Positions 8,502-17,544 of a stretch of DNA of 64,000 nt are shown here, piece after piece. The DNA is from Halobacillus_B rhizosphaerae (GTDB lineage Bacteria > Bacillota > Bacilli > Bacillales > Halobacillaceae). The stretch lies in contig NZ_JAUTWQ010000013.1 of NCBI RefSeq assembly GCF_046719735.1, positions 21,315-85,314 of the forward strand. Direction: 5' to 3'. Made by a program: the position numbers and the translations under genes. The first letter of the stretch is position 1, and the number at the start of each line of letters is the position of its first letter. The notes beneath the pieces are model-generated. The model was not told where the DNA came from. It saw nothing but the letters and a program-made list of their open reading frames with translations, and did not search any database.

Positions 8502-8507
8502 TATAAT
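8502..8507 (+). promoter_or_regulatory. Probable -10 box of the TPR regulator gene
   Basis: A consensus TATAAT lies 40 bp upstream of the GTG start. The best -35 candidates (TTGTAT at 8476, TTGTGT at 8481) are off the ideal 17-bp spacing. Confidence 0.5.
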
Positions 8508-8546
8508 GTGTATACTTGAATGCTTTAAAGAAGAGGTGAAGAAGAA

Positions 8547-9809
8547 GTGAAAGGGTCGCTAATTAAACAACACAGAAAGTTTAAAAATTTAACTTTAGAG
8601 GATCTTGCCCAAGGAATCTGCTCAGTATCCTATTTAAGTAAAATTGAACATAATTCAATCAATGCCAGCGATGAAATCTATCGTCTTCTCGGAGAGCGTT
8701 TAAGTATTACCTTGACAGACATTAACCAAAAATTTGATGAAACTATTTATGAAAATTTACACCAATGGCATGAAGCCATTCAAATGAGAGATTTTTCAAT
8801 AATGAAAGAATATCAAAGTTATGCTGAAAAGGCTCTAAACAAGAACCAAAATATTGACCTTTTGAACTTGTACCACATCATTCAGGTACGGCACAACATG
8901 ACATTAAACGAAACCAGCATTTCCAAAGAAAAAATGAAAGAACTAAAAGGAATCTTTCCAGAAGCCACTGCTGAATATCATTTCTTTTATTATAAAACTG
9001 TAGGGTTGGATTTTTTTATTAATGGAGAAATTCGAGATGCGCTCGACTACTTCCGAAAAGCCAATCAAATGATGAATAAGTTGCCGTTAGAAGATAGCGA
9101 AACCTATTTTCATTTATCTTTAGCCTATTCCCGCACGCGGTCTGCGGTTGAATCCAATTTTTATGCTGAAAAAGCCTTAGAGGGTTATACTAACTCATTA
9201 GAGTATTCTAAAATTATTGATAGTTACACAATTATTGCTATCAATTATCAGATTTTAAATGCCTATGATATTGCAAAAGATTACTTCCTAAAGATTTTAA
9301 AAGTTGCAAAGAATCACCTTAATTTTATTGAAAAACGGAGGATTTTTCATAATTTAGGATATATCAATATTAATATGGAAAACTATACCGAGGCTTTGTA
9401 TTATTTATATAAAGCTAAAGATATTACTACAGAAGATACAGAATTTAACGCAAGTACGAACTACCTTTTATCTTTAGCCCATTATTACAGTGGTGACAGA
9501 GAAAAATGTTTGGATTTTATTGAAATTGGTGAAGAAGAAGCAAAATCAAACGCTGCTCTCAAATACCAGCACAAATTTTTCATCTTAAAAAACAAACTTC
9601 AAGAGACAACTCATCAGATGGACTTTATAGCAAAATTGGAACAAAATATCATTCCGGATTTACGAAATATGAATGAATACGATGATTACAAGGATAACCT
9701 TGAGCTGCTCGGCAACTTATACTACAACAAAAGAATGTATAAGAAAGCTTCCATGTATTTTAAAGAAGCGAACAATTATAAATCCACCCAGAAGAAAGAC
9801 CTACTTTAA
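8547..9809 (+). CDS. HTH-TPR transcriptional regulator (RRNPP-like)
   Basis: 420 residues. Residues 1-60 form an XRE-type helix-turn-helix (KGSLIKQHRKFKNLTLEDLA… and YLSKIEHN); the rest is helical with several TPR-like repeats (about residues 140-415), e.g. YFRKANQMM and YLYKAKDIT. This matches the RRNPP/PlcR/NprR architecture, in which TPRs bind a secreted oligopeptide. No cognate peptide gene is visible: a terminator starts 12 bp after the stop. It is therefore either an orphan receptor or a peptide-independent regulator. The GTG start follows GAGGTGAAGAA. The gene is AT-richer than its neighbours. Confidence 0.7.
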   Translation: MKGSLIKQHRKFKNLTLEDLAQGICSVSYLSKIEHNSINASDEIYRLLGERLSITLTDINQKFDETIYENLHQWHEAIQMRDFSIMKEYQSYAEKALNKNQNIDLLNLYHIIQVRHNMTLNETSISKEKMKELKGIFPEATAEYHFFYYKTVGLDFFINGEIRDALDYFRKANQMMNKLPLEDSETYFHLSLAYSRTRSAVESNFYAEKALEGYTNSLEYSKIIDSYTIIAINYQILNAYDIAKDYFLKILKVAKNHLNFIEKRRIFHNLGYININMENYTEALYYLYKAKDITTEDTEFNASTNYLLSLAHYYSGDREKCLDFIEIGEEEAKSNAALKYQHKFFILKNKLQETTHQMDFIAKLEQNIIPDLRNMNEYDDYKDNLELLGNLYYNKRMYKKASMYFKEANNYKSTQKKDLL

Positions 9810-9820
9810 TATTCCCCATC

Positions 9821-9853
9821 AAAAAGCCGGCAACTCATTGTTGCCGGCTTTTA
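9821..9853. terminator. Bidirectional terminator between the TPR regulator and ypcP
   Basis: Stem AAAAGCCGGCAAC / GTTGCCGGCTTTT with a 5-base loop, serving both convergent genes. Confidence 0.85.
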
Positions 9854-9861
9854 CATAATGG

Positions 9862-10740
9862 TTAGGAAACCCCTAAAATATTCTTCTTCCAATTTTTAAA
9901 TTCCAGTTCATCAAATTTAGCACTCATTTTATCATCATCAATATAAAACAGTGCATCCTCCAATGTACAATTTACATCTGCTTCACAGTGAATCCGGGCA
10001 AGCTTTCTTGATAAATGAAGCATTTCAAGGTCCGCTTCGATTTTAGACCTCTGCCCTTTCGTAAGACGATCCATATTCTCAAGAATGCCTTCTATGGTTT
10101 CATGTTCTATTAACAGTTTCAGGGCTGTTTTTTCTCCTATTCCTTTAACTCCAGGATAATTATCACTGCTGTCTCCCATTAATGCCTTTAAATCGACCAT
10201 TTGGGCAGGAGTAATCCCCTTCTCTTCATAAAATGACTGCTCGTGATATTCCGCATAATTTCCATAGCCTTTCTGCAGTAAAACAACAGAAATGTTCGGT
10301 TTTAACAGCTGCAGCATATCCTGATCTCCTGTCAAAATGAACACTTGCGAATGCTCACTGTATTGATGACTGAGTGTGCCTAAACAATCATCAGCTTCAA
10401 AACCAGCTTGTCCTACATTAGGAATATTTAAAGACTCAACGACTTCCTTTGCTAAATCAAACTGCGGAATCAGTTCTACCGGTGGTGCTCCGCGATTGGC
10501 TTTATATTCAGGAAACATATCATTTCTGAAGGTTTTACTTCCCATATCCCAGCAGCACACTACATGAGTGGGCTGATAATGGTTAACTGCAGTAAACAAG
10601 TGTTTCATCATACCGTAAACTCCATTAGTTGGAGTACCTTTACTATTTACCATAAAATAATTACTCATGGCTGTAGCATAGAATGCCCGAAATAAGAGGG
10701 CCATCCCATCCACCAGCAAAATACGATTTGTTGTGGTCAT
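9862..10740 (-). CDS. ypcP: 5'-3' exonuclease YpcP
   Basis: 292 residues, a stand-alone homologue of the N-terminal 5'-nuclease domain of DNA polymerase I. It removes RNA primers and flaps. Metal-binding acidic residues are visible in LLVDGMALLFRAF, CWDMGSKTFR, FEADDCLGT, LTGDQDMLQLL and MGDSSDNYPGVKGIGEKTA (the last two include the helix-hairpin-helix). Length and sequence follow B. subtilis YpcP. The ATG is at 10740, preceded by a GAAGGGCACG ribosome site. Confidence 0.85.
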   Translation of the reverse strand: MTTTNRILLVDGMALLFRAFYATAMSNYFMVNSKGTPTNGVYGMMKHLFTAVNHYQPTHVVCCWDMGSKTFRNDMFPEYKANRGAPPVELIPQFDLAKEVVESLNIPNVGQAGFEADDCLGTLSHQYSEHSQVFILTGDQDMLQLLKPNISVVLLQKGYGNYAEYHEQSFYEEKGITPAQMVDLKALMGDSSDNYPGVKGIGEKTALKLLIEHETIEGILENMDRLTKGQRSKIEADLEMLHLSRKLARIHCEADVNCTLEDALFYIDDDKMSAKFDELEFKNWKKNILGVS

Positions 10741-10944
10741 TTATACGTGCCCTTCTTTCATAGAGAGATAGCCCTATTATAACAAAAAAGCGGGCATAGA
10801 AGAGAATTAAGATTTTGCCAGAAACACTCTTACTCTTTCAGGTGACCTCATCTTGTTTTCTCATCCAAATTATCTAATAATTGACAAAATTCCGTCAGCA
10901 TGATAGCTTCAAACTAAGTGCAATTCTATTTACATAGCGAATTT

Positions 10945-10958
10945 TGTAAGCGTTTGCA
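10945..10958 (+). promoter_or_regulatory. cre site (CcpA operator) before the aldehyde dehydrogenase
   Basis: TGTAAGCGTTTGCA matches the Bacillus cre consensus TGWAANCGNTNWCA at 13 of 14 positions. It lies 29 bp before the start codon, where CcpA would block transcription. A TTGACA is at 10881, but I could not place a good -10 box for it. Confidence 0.65.
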
Positions 10959-10987
10959 CTTATATATGAATGGGAGGAATGAATGAG

Positions 10988-12508
10988 ATGGTATATGCAT
11001 TTCCGAACACAGAAGGTGCGATCGTCCAATTTAAAGAACGATATGATAATTTTATAGGCGGCAAGTGGACTGCCCCTGTTAAAGGGCAGTACTTTGATAA
11101 TGTCACTCCTGTAACAGGTAAAGCATTCTGTCAGGTAGCGCGTTCAACCGAAGAAGACATTGAACTTGCTTTAGATGCTGCTCATAAAGCAAAGCATTCC
11201 TGGGGGAAAACCTCGGCTACGGAACGCTCTGTTATCTTAAATCGCATTGCCGATCGAATGGAAGAAAATTTGGAACAATTAGCCGTTGCCGAAACTTGGG
11301 AAAATGGGAAAGCCGTTCGAGAAACTTTGAATGCAGACCTTCCCCTGGCTGTGGATCATTTCCGGTATTTCGCTTCAGTCATTCGAGCACAGGAAGGTTC
11401 GATTGGAGAAATAGATCAGGATACGATTGCTTACCATTTTCACGAGCCTCTTGGGGTCGTTGGACAAATCATCCCTTGGAATTTCCCGATTTTAATGGGT
11501 GTGTGGAAGATTGCTCCTGCCCTGGCCGCTGGTAATACCATTGTATTAAAGCCGGCAGAGCAGACACCTGCTTCTATCCTTTATATGATGGACCTCATTG
11601 GCGATCTGCTTCCTGAAGGGGTGTTAAATATCGTCAATGGATTTGGATTAGAAGCTGGAAAACCACTTGCTTCCAATCCAAGAATTAATAAAGTCGCCTT
11701 TACCGGTGAAACCACAACCGGAAGAATGATCATGCAGTATGCTTCTCAAAATATTATCCCTGTAACACTGGAACTTGGGGGCAAATCGCCGAATATTTTC
11801 TTCGAAGACGTGATGAGTAAAGATGACGATTTCCTTGATAAAACCATTGAAGGTATGGTGATGTTTGCTTTAAATCAAGGTGAAGTTTGTACTTGTCCTT
11901 CTCGTGCTTTAATCCAGGAATCTATCTATGATAAGTTTATGGAAAAAGCGCTTGAACGAGTGAAAGCTATTAAAACAGGAAACCCGCTGGATCCAGAAGT
12001 TATGATGGGTGCCCAGGCTTCTTCAGAACAAATGGATAAGATTATGTCCTATTTAGCCATTGGTAAAGAAGAAGGGGCTGAATGCCTGGTTGGTGGAGAT
12101 AGAAACTCATTGGATGGTGATTTTTCAGAGGGGTACTATGTTCAGCCAACGATGTTTAAAGGAAAAAATGACATGAGAATTTTCCAGGAAGAAATTTTCG
12201 GACCAGTACTCTCAGTCACTACCTTTAAAGACCAGAAAGAGGCATTGGAAATTGCAAACGATACGTTATACGGCCTCGGAGCTGGTGTATGGACCCGTGA
12301 CATGAATACTGCCTACCGGTTTGGACGTGAGATAGAAGCGGGCCGTGTCTGGACGAACTGCTACCACGCCTACCCTGCTCATGCCGCTTTTGGAGGCTAT
12401 AAAATGTCAGGTGTCGGCCGTGAAAACCATAAGATGATGCTGGATCACTATCAGCAGACAAAAAACATGCTAGTCAGCTACAGCCCGCAGAAACTAGGAT
12501 TCTTTTAA
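10988..12508 (+). CDS. NAD-dependent aldehyde dehydrogenase (AcoD/ExaC-like)
   Basis: 506 residues from the ATG at 10988; the ATG at 10970 overlaps the ribosome site GGGAGG and is unlikely. ALDH superfamily: PWNFPILM, the cofactor loop FTGETTTGR, LELGGKSPN with the general-base Glu, and the nucleophile Cys301 in NQGEVCTCPSRA. The EVCTCPSRA form is that of acetaldehyde dehydrogenase (AcoD/ExaC) relatives, so acetaldehyde or another short aldehyde is a likely substrate. A cre site upstream suggests repression by good carbon sources. The DUF779 gene follows after 26 bp. Confidence 0.85.
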   Translation: MVYAFPNTEGAIVQFKERYDNFIGGKWTAPVKGQYFDNVTPVTGKAFCQVARSTEEDIELALDAAHKAKHSWGKTSATERSVILNRIADRMEENLEQLAVAETWENGKAVRETLNADLPLAVDHFRYFASVIRAQEGSIGEIDQDTIAYHFHEPLGVVGQIIPWNFPILMGVWKIAPALAAGNTIVLKPAEQTPASILYMMDLIGDLLPEGVLNIVNGFGLEAGKPLASNPRINKVAFTGETTTGRMIMQYASQNIIPVTLELGGKSPNIFFEDVMSKDDDFLDKTIEGMVMFALNQGEVCTCPSRALIQESIYDKFMEKALERVKAIKTGNPLDPEVMMGAQASSEQMDKIMSYLAIGKEEGAECLVGGDRNSLDGDFSEGYYVQPTMFKGKNDMRIFQEEIFGPVLSVTTFKDQKEALEIANDTLYGLGAGVWTRDMNTAYRFGREIEAGRVWTNCYHAYPAHAAFGGYKMSGVGRENHKMMLDHYQQTKNMLVSYSPQKLGFF

Positions 12509-12534
12509 ACTACACGCAGAGGAGGTGACCGATA

Positions 12535-12903
12535 TTGGTACAACGTGTAACCGCTACGGATTCCGCCCTCCAATTAATAGAAGAGTTAAAAGAAAAACAC
12601 GGTCCCTTGATGTTTCATCAATCAGGAGGATGCTGTGACGGCAGCTCTCCTATGTGCTACCCTGAAGGTGATCTGCTAACAGGGAGCCAGGATGTTCTGC
12701 TTGGAACAATTGGAGACACACCTTTTTATATGAACAAGAAGCAATATGAATACTGGAAGCATACGCAAGTCATCATTGATGTTGTGGATGGCAGAGGCGG
12801 AATGTTTTCTTTAGAAGGAGTAATGGGAAAGCGATTTTTATCTCGTTCCCGGGCTTTTTCTGATGAAGAATTTAAAGAACTAAAAGCTGAAGGAACCGTT
12901 TAA
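12535..12903 (+). CDS. DUF779 family protein
   Basis: 122 residues. The conserved HQSGGCCDGSSPMC motif identifies DUF779, a small Cys-rich family usually encoded next to aldehyde or alcohol dehydrogenases and thought to assist them; the biochemical role is not known to me. The paired Cys and His residues could bind a metal. The start is TTG at 12535, placed 6 bases after GGAGGTG. It forms an operon with the upstream dehydrogenase. Confidence 0.85.
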   Translation: MVQRVTATDSALQLIEELKEKHGPLMFHQSGGCCDGSSPMCYPEGDLLTGSQDVLLGTIGDTPFYMNKKQYEYWKHTQVIIDVVDGRGGMFSLEGVMGKRFLSRSRAFSDEEFKELKAEGTV

Positions 12904-12908
12904 AGCTA

Positions 12909-12944
12909 AAAGACTCGCACAGAAATCTGTGCGAGTCTTTTTTT
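12909..12944 (+). terminator. Rho-independent terminator after the DUF779 gene
   Basis: A 14-15 bp perfect stem (AAAGACTCGCACAG / CTGTGCGAGTCTTT) with a tight loop and a T run. Confidence 0.9.
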
Positions 12945-12973
12945 AACACCAAATGCGGAGATGATTGATCCAC

Positions 12974-13747
12974 TTAAAGATCTGCAATCACTAGTTGTTC
13001 TACTTCCCCTACAATGGTTTCTAGTTCTCTCAGACCGGATTCCACATCACTTATAAACACTTGCTCCAGTCGCCTTCCTATCCCCTCAGGTACACGGGAC
13101 ATCTGTTCTAAGGACTTTCTCTGCCACTTAAAGGCTGGATGGTGAACATATAACTTATTATGGGCAAATAATTGTGCCATTACTTTTTTCTCTACTGCTG
13201 CCATTAAGTCATAAAGCATGAGATAATCTCCACGGGACTGTAGAGCTACCCTGCTATCCCATCTGCTCCCGAGTTCCATATTTTCAGTTAGCATGGCGCG
13301 TTTTAAACCGTCGGGATACACTGCCGTTTTGTGTTTGAATTGACTTATCTTTTCATTTCCGTGCAAAGGGATTCCATCATGAACAGCTGCCACTAAGCAC
13401 TGATCCTCTAAATTAGTGGAATATTCTTTTGTTACTCTATCAATGGTTTTATCAATGGTTTGGCATAGAAAATTACTGATCTCCATTTTCACCCCATTGT
13501 ACCAATAAGTTTCCGACCACTCTTCATCCTCATAGGGATAGAAACTTTTAAGTACCCCATTCACCCTTCTGATAACTTCCATTCGATCCTCCGATGAGGG
13601 AGATTGATTCCAAATGACATGAAGCTCAATGTCAGAGTGACCATCTTCCCATCCTCTTGAGACAGAACCCGCTAGTAGAACAGCCGAAACTTTTTCGTTT
13701 CGGCTATACAGCTTTCCAATTTCATGAGCGATATTCCTTAATTTCAT
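12974..13747 (-). CDS. Nucleotidyltransferase-domain protein
   Basis: 257 residues. The N-terminal minimal nucleotidyltransferase motif LLAGSVSRGWEDGHSDIEL (residues about 25-43) has the Gly-Ser and Asp-x-Glu signature of the pol-beta superfamily, as in kanamycin and streptomycin adenylyltransferases. The C-terminal helical region is not recognised. Substrate unknown; antibiotic modification should not be assumed. ATG follows GAGGAG. A second, unrelated nucleotidyltransferase gene is at about 30 kb. Confidence 0.65.
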   Translation of the reverse strand: MKLRNIAHEIGKLYSRNEKVSAVLLAGSVSRGWEDGHSDIELHVIWNQSPSSEDRMEVIRRVNGVLKSFYPYEDEEWSETYWYNGVKMEISNFLCQTIDKTIDRVTKEYSTNLEDQCLVAAVHDGIPLHGNEKISQFKHKTAVYPDGLKRAMLTENMELGSRWDSRVALQSRGDYLMLYDLMAAVEKKVMAQLFAHNKLYVHHPAFKWQRKSLEQMSRVPEGIGRRLEQVFISDVESGLRELETIVGEVEQLVIADL

Positions 13748-13774
13748 TACAGTGTAACTCCTCCAAACAGCTGA

Positions 13775-14101
13775 TTATCGTGGAACATATCTTTCGTATA
13801 AAAAGTAGGCAAGCAGTCGAAAAACGATCGGAAATACGAAAAAGACGGAAAATAATTTCGTGTATCCCTCAGTTAATATCAGCACACCTGCTAATAAGAA
13901 AAAACTAATGATGGCAAAAACCGTACCAAATGCGCTGTTAACCGGCTGGTTCCTCATAAATAAAGAAGCAGGTCCCTTCAATTCTCTTGCGAAACACTCT
14001 TCATGATAGGGGGCTAGAAAAAATAACAGCCCAGCGACGGCAAGCTTCTCTCTCTTCATAATTTCATGTGAACATTTATGACAATAGATTGCTTCTTTCA
14101 A
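13775..14101 (-). CDS. Small membrane protein with an N-terminal Cys motif
   Basis: 108 residues. It begins with a putative zinc knuckle, YCHKCSHEI, with a further His-Glu-Glu-Cys, and has two hydrophobic helices near residues 57-77 and 82-102. Family unknown to me. The start is TTG at 14101, eight bases after GGAGAG. It lies 27 bp upstream of the nucleotidyltransferase gene on the same strand, so they may be co-transcribed. Confidence 0.5.
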   Translation of the reverse strand: MKEAIYCHKCSHEIMKREKLAVAGLLFFLAPYHEECFARELKGPASLFMRNQPVNSAFGTVFAIISFFLLAGVLILTEGYTKLFSVFFVFPIVFRLLAYFLYERYVPR

Positions 14102-14141
14102 TTGAAACTCTCCTTCCCTTTTCTACGCAGAGGATGAAAGT

Positions 14142-14870
14142 TCAACGAATCTCTTTCATAGAGTGAGCGTACTTTAGAATAAATTCTTCTAAAATGGCGG
14201 TGTATAATTCCGGCTGATCTGTGTGGGTAAATTGGGAGGCAAAAGGCAGCACAGCCACATGAAAATGGTTAGAAGCTGAAAATTGAGTGACCCCTGAAAG
14301 CTCGTGGACGTTTCTATCCCCTGCGATATAGAGGACAGGTACATTCATCGCAGGAAGGAATTTAAGTTCTGCAAAAGGATACCAGTTTTCATTTCTTTCC
14401 AAGTAAATAATCTCACGCCAGTTGGTGTTATGAAGCTGATTAAAATATGCCACTGACGCCTCATTCCTAAGAAGCTGCCGTTGCTTGTCCACTTCTTTAT
14501 GATGGAGCTTCTTCCATTGATTCGGCTTGTAGGGAATAATCCCGGAGATTGTTAAACTCTTTACGTATTGTGGATAGTCTTGAGCAAATAAAATAGCGAC
14601 CAAAGCACCTAGTGAATTGCCAGCAAAGTGTGCTTGAGAAATATTCAAACTCTCCAACGTTTCCAATAAATCTAATACACTATCATGAAAATAATTATTG
14701 AAATTTTCACTGAACGAGTTGCCGTGCCCTCTTAAATCTGGGGCGATGACTTGATAGGTCTGGTTAAAATGGTCCTGCTGAAACTGGAAATCAGTCTTGC
14801 CTGTTTGAAGATCTGTATGGAGAAACACCATGGCTTCACCTTCACCAGTCACATTCGTATGTAAAATCAT
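14142..14870 (-). CDS. Alpha/beta hydrolase
   Basis: 242 residues. The nucleophile elbow is GNSLGA (Ser in FAGNSLGALVAI), preceded by an oxyanion-type segment and DLRGHGNS, typical of small cytosolic hydrolases of the alpha/beta fold. The acid (VLYIAGDRNVH) and the C-terminal His (SQFTHTDQP) are in the expected places. Substrate unknown. The ATG at 14870 follows GGAGGGCC. It is separate from its neighbours. Confidence 0.75.
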   Translation of the reverse strand: MILHTNVTGEGEAMVFLHTDLQTGKTDFQFQQDHFNQTYQVIAPDLRGHGNSFSENFNNYFHDSVLDLLETLESLNISQAHFAGNSLGALVAILFAQDYPQYVKSLTISGIIPYKPNQWKKLHHKEVDKQRQLLRNEASVAYFNQLHNTNWREIIYLERNENWYPFAELKFLPAMNVPVLYIAGDRNVHELSGVTQFSASNHFHVAVLPFASQFTHTDQPELYTAILEEFILKYAHSMKEIR

Positions 14871-15022
14871 TCCGGCCCTCCTGTCTCTAGTATGCGTCTA
14901 TAGCAGCCCCTCTTAGTAATGAAAATAGGATTCTCTCTTCTGGTTCTTTACCCTTATTAAGAACAAGGATAACTTTTCCTAACGCGGCACCTTAGGAAAT
15001 GTCCTTCACTAGTAAGCGAAGC

Positions 15023-16252
15023 TCATCCTTCCATGGAACGGCGGTACACACTGTTTCTTTCCTCTTCCTCACAGCCGTTTCTGAGAAAAACCTTCTGCAT
15101 AGGGATATTATGGATACTTGTCCCTCCTACATTATACAATGCCTTAAATTCGTCTTTTAAAATAGTCAGCGCCTCATAATGCAGCAGGGCTCCCTTGCCT
15201 TTCCCACGTGCTTCTGGCATCATTCCGAAATAGAAAAGCCGTCCCTCAACTTTCGTCCCTTCCTCAATATGAGGAATGACCACCCCTGCCGGTTGATCTC
15301 CTTCATAGGCGATTTTACAGCTTTGTTCGTAAGCTGGTCCAATCTCTTTCTTTATACTTCCCATTTGCTCCTTCATATTTAAATACGAGGGGGAGTTTAA
15401 AGAACCGCTCATACAACGTTCCCAGGTTAGAATAAATGCTTCTTCCGAAATCTCAGGCAGACTTTTAAATGTAAATGGGCAATCTCTCTTCTGGTGGTAG
15501 GCTAAGTCCTTTTTCACAGTAATCATCGTATCGTGGTGGGAAAAACCATGTTTCTTCATACATTCCTCTATAGAACTAGAATATGGATGCTTTACTACAA
15601 TGCTTAGATGGTTTACTTTTTTCAAAATAGGATCCTCAGCCAAGTGGTGAATCAGTTCAGGGAGTTCTTCAGTGGTTAAATGCTTTGTCTCCTCAATAGT
15701 TACAAAGTTTTCACCTTCCACAAATTTCACTTTTTGATACAAATCTAGTTTACACAGCAGTTGTTTATATTTTTCAGAAGTTTGCATGCGGGTTAAAAAT
15801 GCAGCTTTTGCTTGCAGGTAATCTTCCATATCTGCACCGTCATAGTCCTTCTTCAGTTGATTATAATCCTGGGTATAAGCAGGGTTTTCGACGAAAAAAC
15901 GTGTCATTTTGAAGAAGAAATCAGAAGATGAGTTTTTGACGGTCAGCTGAATTCCTACTGCTATTTCGTGGTTTGTTTCAAATGCGCAAAAATCATGAGT
16001 TTGAGTACTTCCTGTATTTATGGAGTAATGATGCAGAAGGAATCCTTTACAGGGCAGGAATTGTTCTTCTCGAATTCTCACCTGGAGATCTACATCCCCT
16101 TTGGTTAATGAGCCTTCGACGGCAGTGCTTCCAATATGGTGAATCTCAGCTTGTGGAAAAGTAGCTAGTATTCTATTTCTATGACGCTGATAAACTCTTT
16201 CAGCTTGCTCTCTAAAATGGTGCTCCGGGTAAAAGCGGACACGCTTATTCAT
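15023..16252 (-). CDS. GrpB (UPF0157) - GNAT fusion protein
   Basis: 409 residues from the ATG at 16252, which has GGAGG nine bases upstream; the ATG at 16303 lacks a ribosome site. Residues about 1-165 form a GrpB/UPF0157 nucleotidyltransferase-like domain (HHIGSTAVEGSLTKGDVDLQ). The C-terminal half (about 180-409) looks like a GNAT acetyltransferase, with the acetyl-CoA loop MPEARGKGKGALLHY and an IPMQKVFLRNGC segment. Some GrpB proteins attach CoA or occur beside GNAT domains, but a one-chain fusion is less usual. Substrates are unknown. Confidence 0.7.
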   Translation of the reverse strand: MNKRVRFYPEHHFREQAERVYQRHRNRILATFPQAEIHHIGSTAVEGSLTKGDVDLQVRIREEQFLPCKGFLLHHYSINTGSTQTHDFCAFETNHEIAVGIQLTVKNSSSDFFFKMTRFFVENPAYTQDYNQLKKDYDGADMEDYLQAKAAFLTRMQTSEKYKQLLCKLDLYQKVKFVEGENFVTIEETKHLTTEELPELIHHLAEDPILKKVNHLSIVVKHPYSSSIEECMKKHGFSHHDTMITVKKDLAYHQKRDCPFTFKSLPEISEEAFILTWERCMSGSLNSPSYLNMKEQMGSIKKEIGPAYEQSCKIAYEGDQPAGVVIPHIEEGTKVEGRLFYFGMMPEARGKGKGALLHYEALTILKDEFKALYNVGGTSIHNIPMQKVFLRNGCEEEERNSVYRRSMEG

Positions 16253-16372
16253 TAGGTAAACCCTCCTGCTTATCGTTTTCAAAGGAGCATAGTAATGAGT
16301 CAATATTTTTTACTAGTCTTCCCCATCCGAGGTACAATAGATTTGTATTAAATTTGGAAGGAGTGAAACACT

Positions 16373-17377
16373 ATGAATCGTGAAATCCATCTTGTTAAAC
16401 GGCCAGAAGGAACTCCGGATCATGAACATTTATCGATTGTAGAAAGCAACCAACCTCAACCTGCAGAAGGTGAAGTTTTACTTAAAACCCTATACGTTTC
16501 CGTTGACCCTTATATGCGAGGACGTATGAGTGATGCGAAATCTTATATTGCTCCATTTCAGCTTAATGAACCCATTTCTGGAGGTGCTGTTGCTGAAGTA
16601 GTAGATTCAAATAATCAGGACTTCCAAGCAGGGGATATTGTTACTGGCGCTCTTCCATGGCAGGAATATTCCACCGCTAATGGAGAATCTGTAAGAAAAG
16701 TAGATCCAAAGCTCGGACCTGTCACTACTTCCCTCGGTATCCTGGGTATGCCAGGCTTAACCGCTTATTTCGGATTAACTGATATTGGAAGCCCTAAGCA
16801 GGGAGAAACTCTTGTCGTCTCAGGGGCAGCAGGTGCTGTAGGTTCTACTGTTGTACAAATAGGAAAAATTCTCGGCTGCAGAGTGATAGGTATTGCTGGG
16901 ACTGACGAAAAAACTTCCTACCTGACTGACACACTGGGAGCCGATGCTGCCATTAACTACAAAACCGAAAATGTACGCGAAGCCGTTAAACAAGCGTGTC
17001 CAGACGGAGTTGATATTTACTTTGATAACGTGGGAGGCGAAATTGCTGACGCCATCTATCCACGCTTGAATAAATTCGCTCGGATCGTTCAGTGCGGGGC
17101 CATCTCGTCCTATAACGTTCAAAATGATCAGGGACCGCGCATCCAAGGCTATCTCATCAAGTCCAGTGCTCTTATTAAAGGATTCGTGGTAGCTGACTAT
17201 CAGGATCGGTATAAAGAAGGCTTTGAGCACTTATCCAAATGGTTGCAAGAAGGCAAATTAACCTATGAAGAAACGGTGAAAGAAGGGTTTGAGAACATTC
17301 CCGATGCCTTCTTTGGTCTCTTTAAAGGGGAGAACCTGGGTAAACAGCTTGTTAAAGTCGCAGAACCTTCGAATTAA
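16373..17377 (+). CDS. yfmJ: NADP-dependent medium-chain oxidoreductase
   Basis: 334 residues, zinc-free MDR family of leukotriene B4 12-hydroxydehydrogenase / curcumin reductase type. It carries VDPYMRGRM near residue 45, the NADP-binding loop SGAAGAVGSTVVQ, and GVDIYFDNVGGE. It matches B. subtilis YfmJ in length and motifs and probably reduces alpha,beta-unsaturated ketones or aldehydes. AAGGAGTG precedes the ATG; a TACAAT box at 16333-16338 may be its -10. It is monocistronic. Confidence 0.8.
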   Translation: MNREIHLVKRPEGTPDHEHLSIVESNQPQPAEGEVLLKTLYVSVDPYMRGRMSDAKSYIAPFQLNEPISGGAVAEVVDSNNQDFQAGDIVTGALPWQEYSTANGESVRKVDPKLGPVTTSLGILGMPGLTAYFGLTDIGSPKQGETLVVSGAAGAVGSTVVQIGKILGCRVIGIAGTDEKTSYLTDTLGADAAINYKTENVREAVKQACPDGVDIYFDNVGGEIADAIYPRLNKFARIVQCGAISSYNVQNDQGPRIQGYLIKSSALIKGFVVADYQDRYKEGFEHLSKWLQEGKLTYEETVKEGFENIPDAFFGLFKGENLGKQLVKVAEPSN

Positions 17378-17403
17378 ATAAAATTACCGTGCCAGCGGTA
17401 CTC

Positions 17404-17452
17404 ATGAAGCGTGAATATCCTTAAGAGGTGTTCACGCTTCATTTTCTTTTTA
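17404..17452 (+). terminator. Rho-independent terminator after yfmJ
   Basis: ATGAAGCGTGAA (17404-17415) / TTCACGCTTCAT (17431-17442) followed by TTTCTTTTTATT. Confidence 0.75.
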
Positions 17453-17544
17453 TTATAACAAATTAAGAAAACACAGGCTTATGGAACTTGTTTAGTTCAT
17501 TACCTAAGTCCTCTATTAAAAAAGCCTCCATCTTAGGGAGACTT

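Noticed and set aside
12974..13747. Nucleotidyltransferase as an aminoglycoside resistance gene
   Set aside because: Only the minimal Gly-Ser/Asp-x-Glu core is shared; the rest is not close to a known resistance enzyme.
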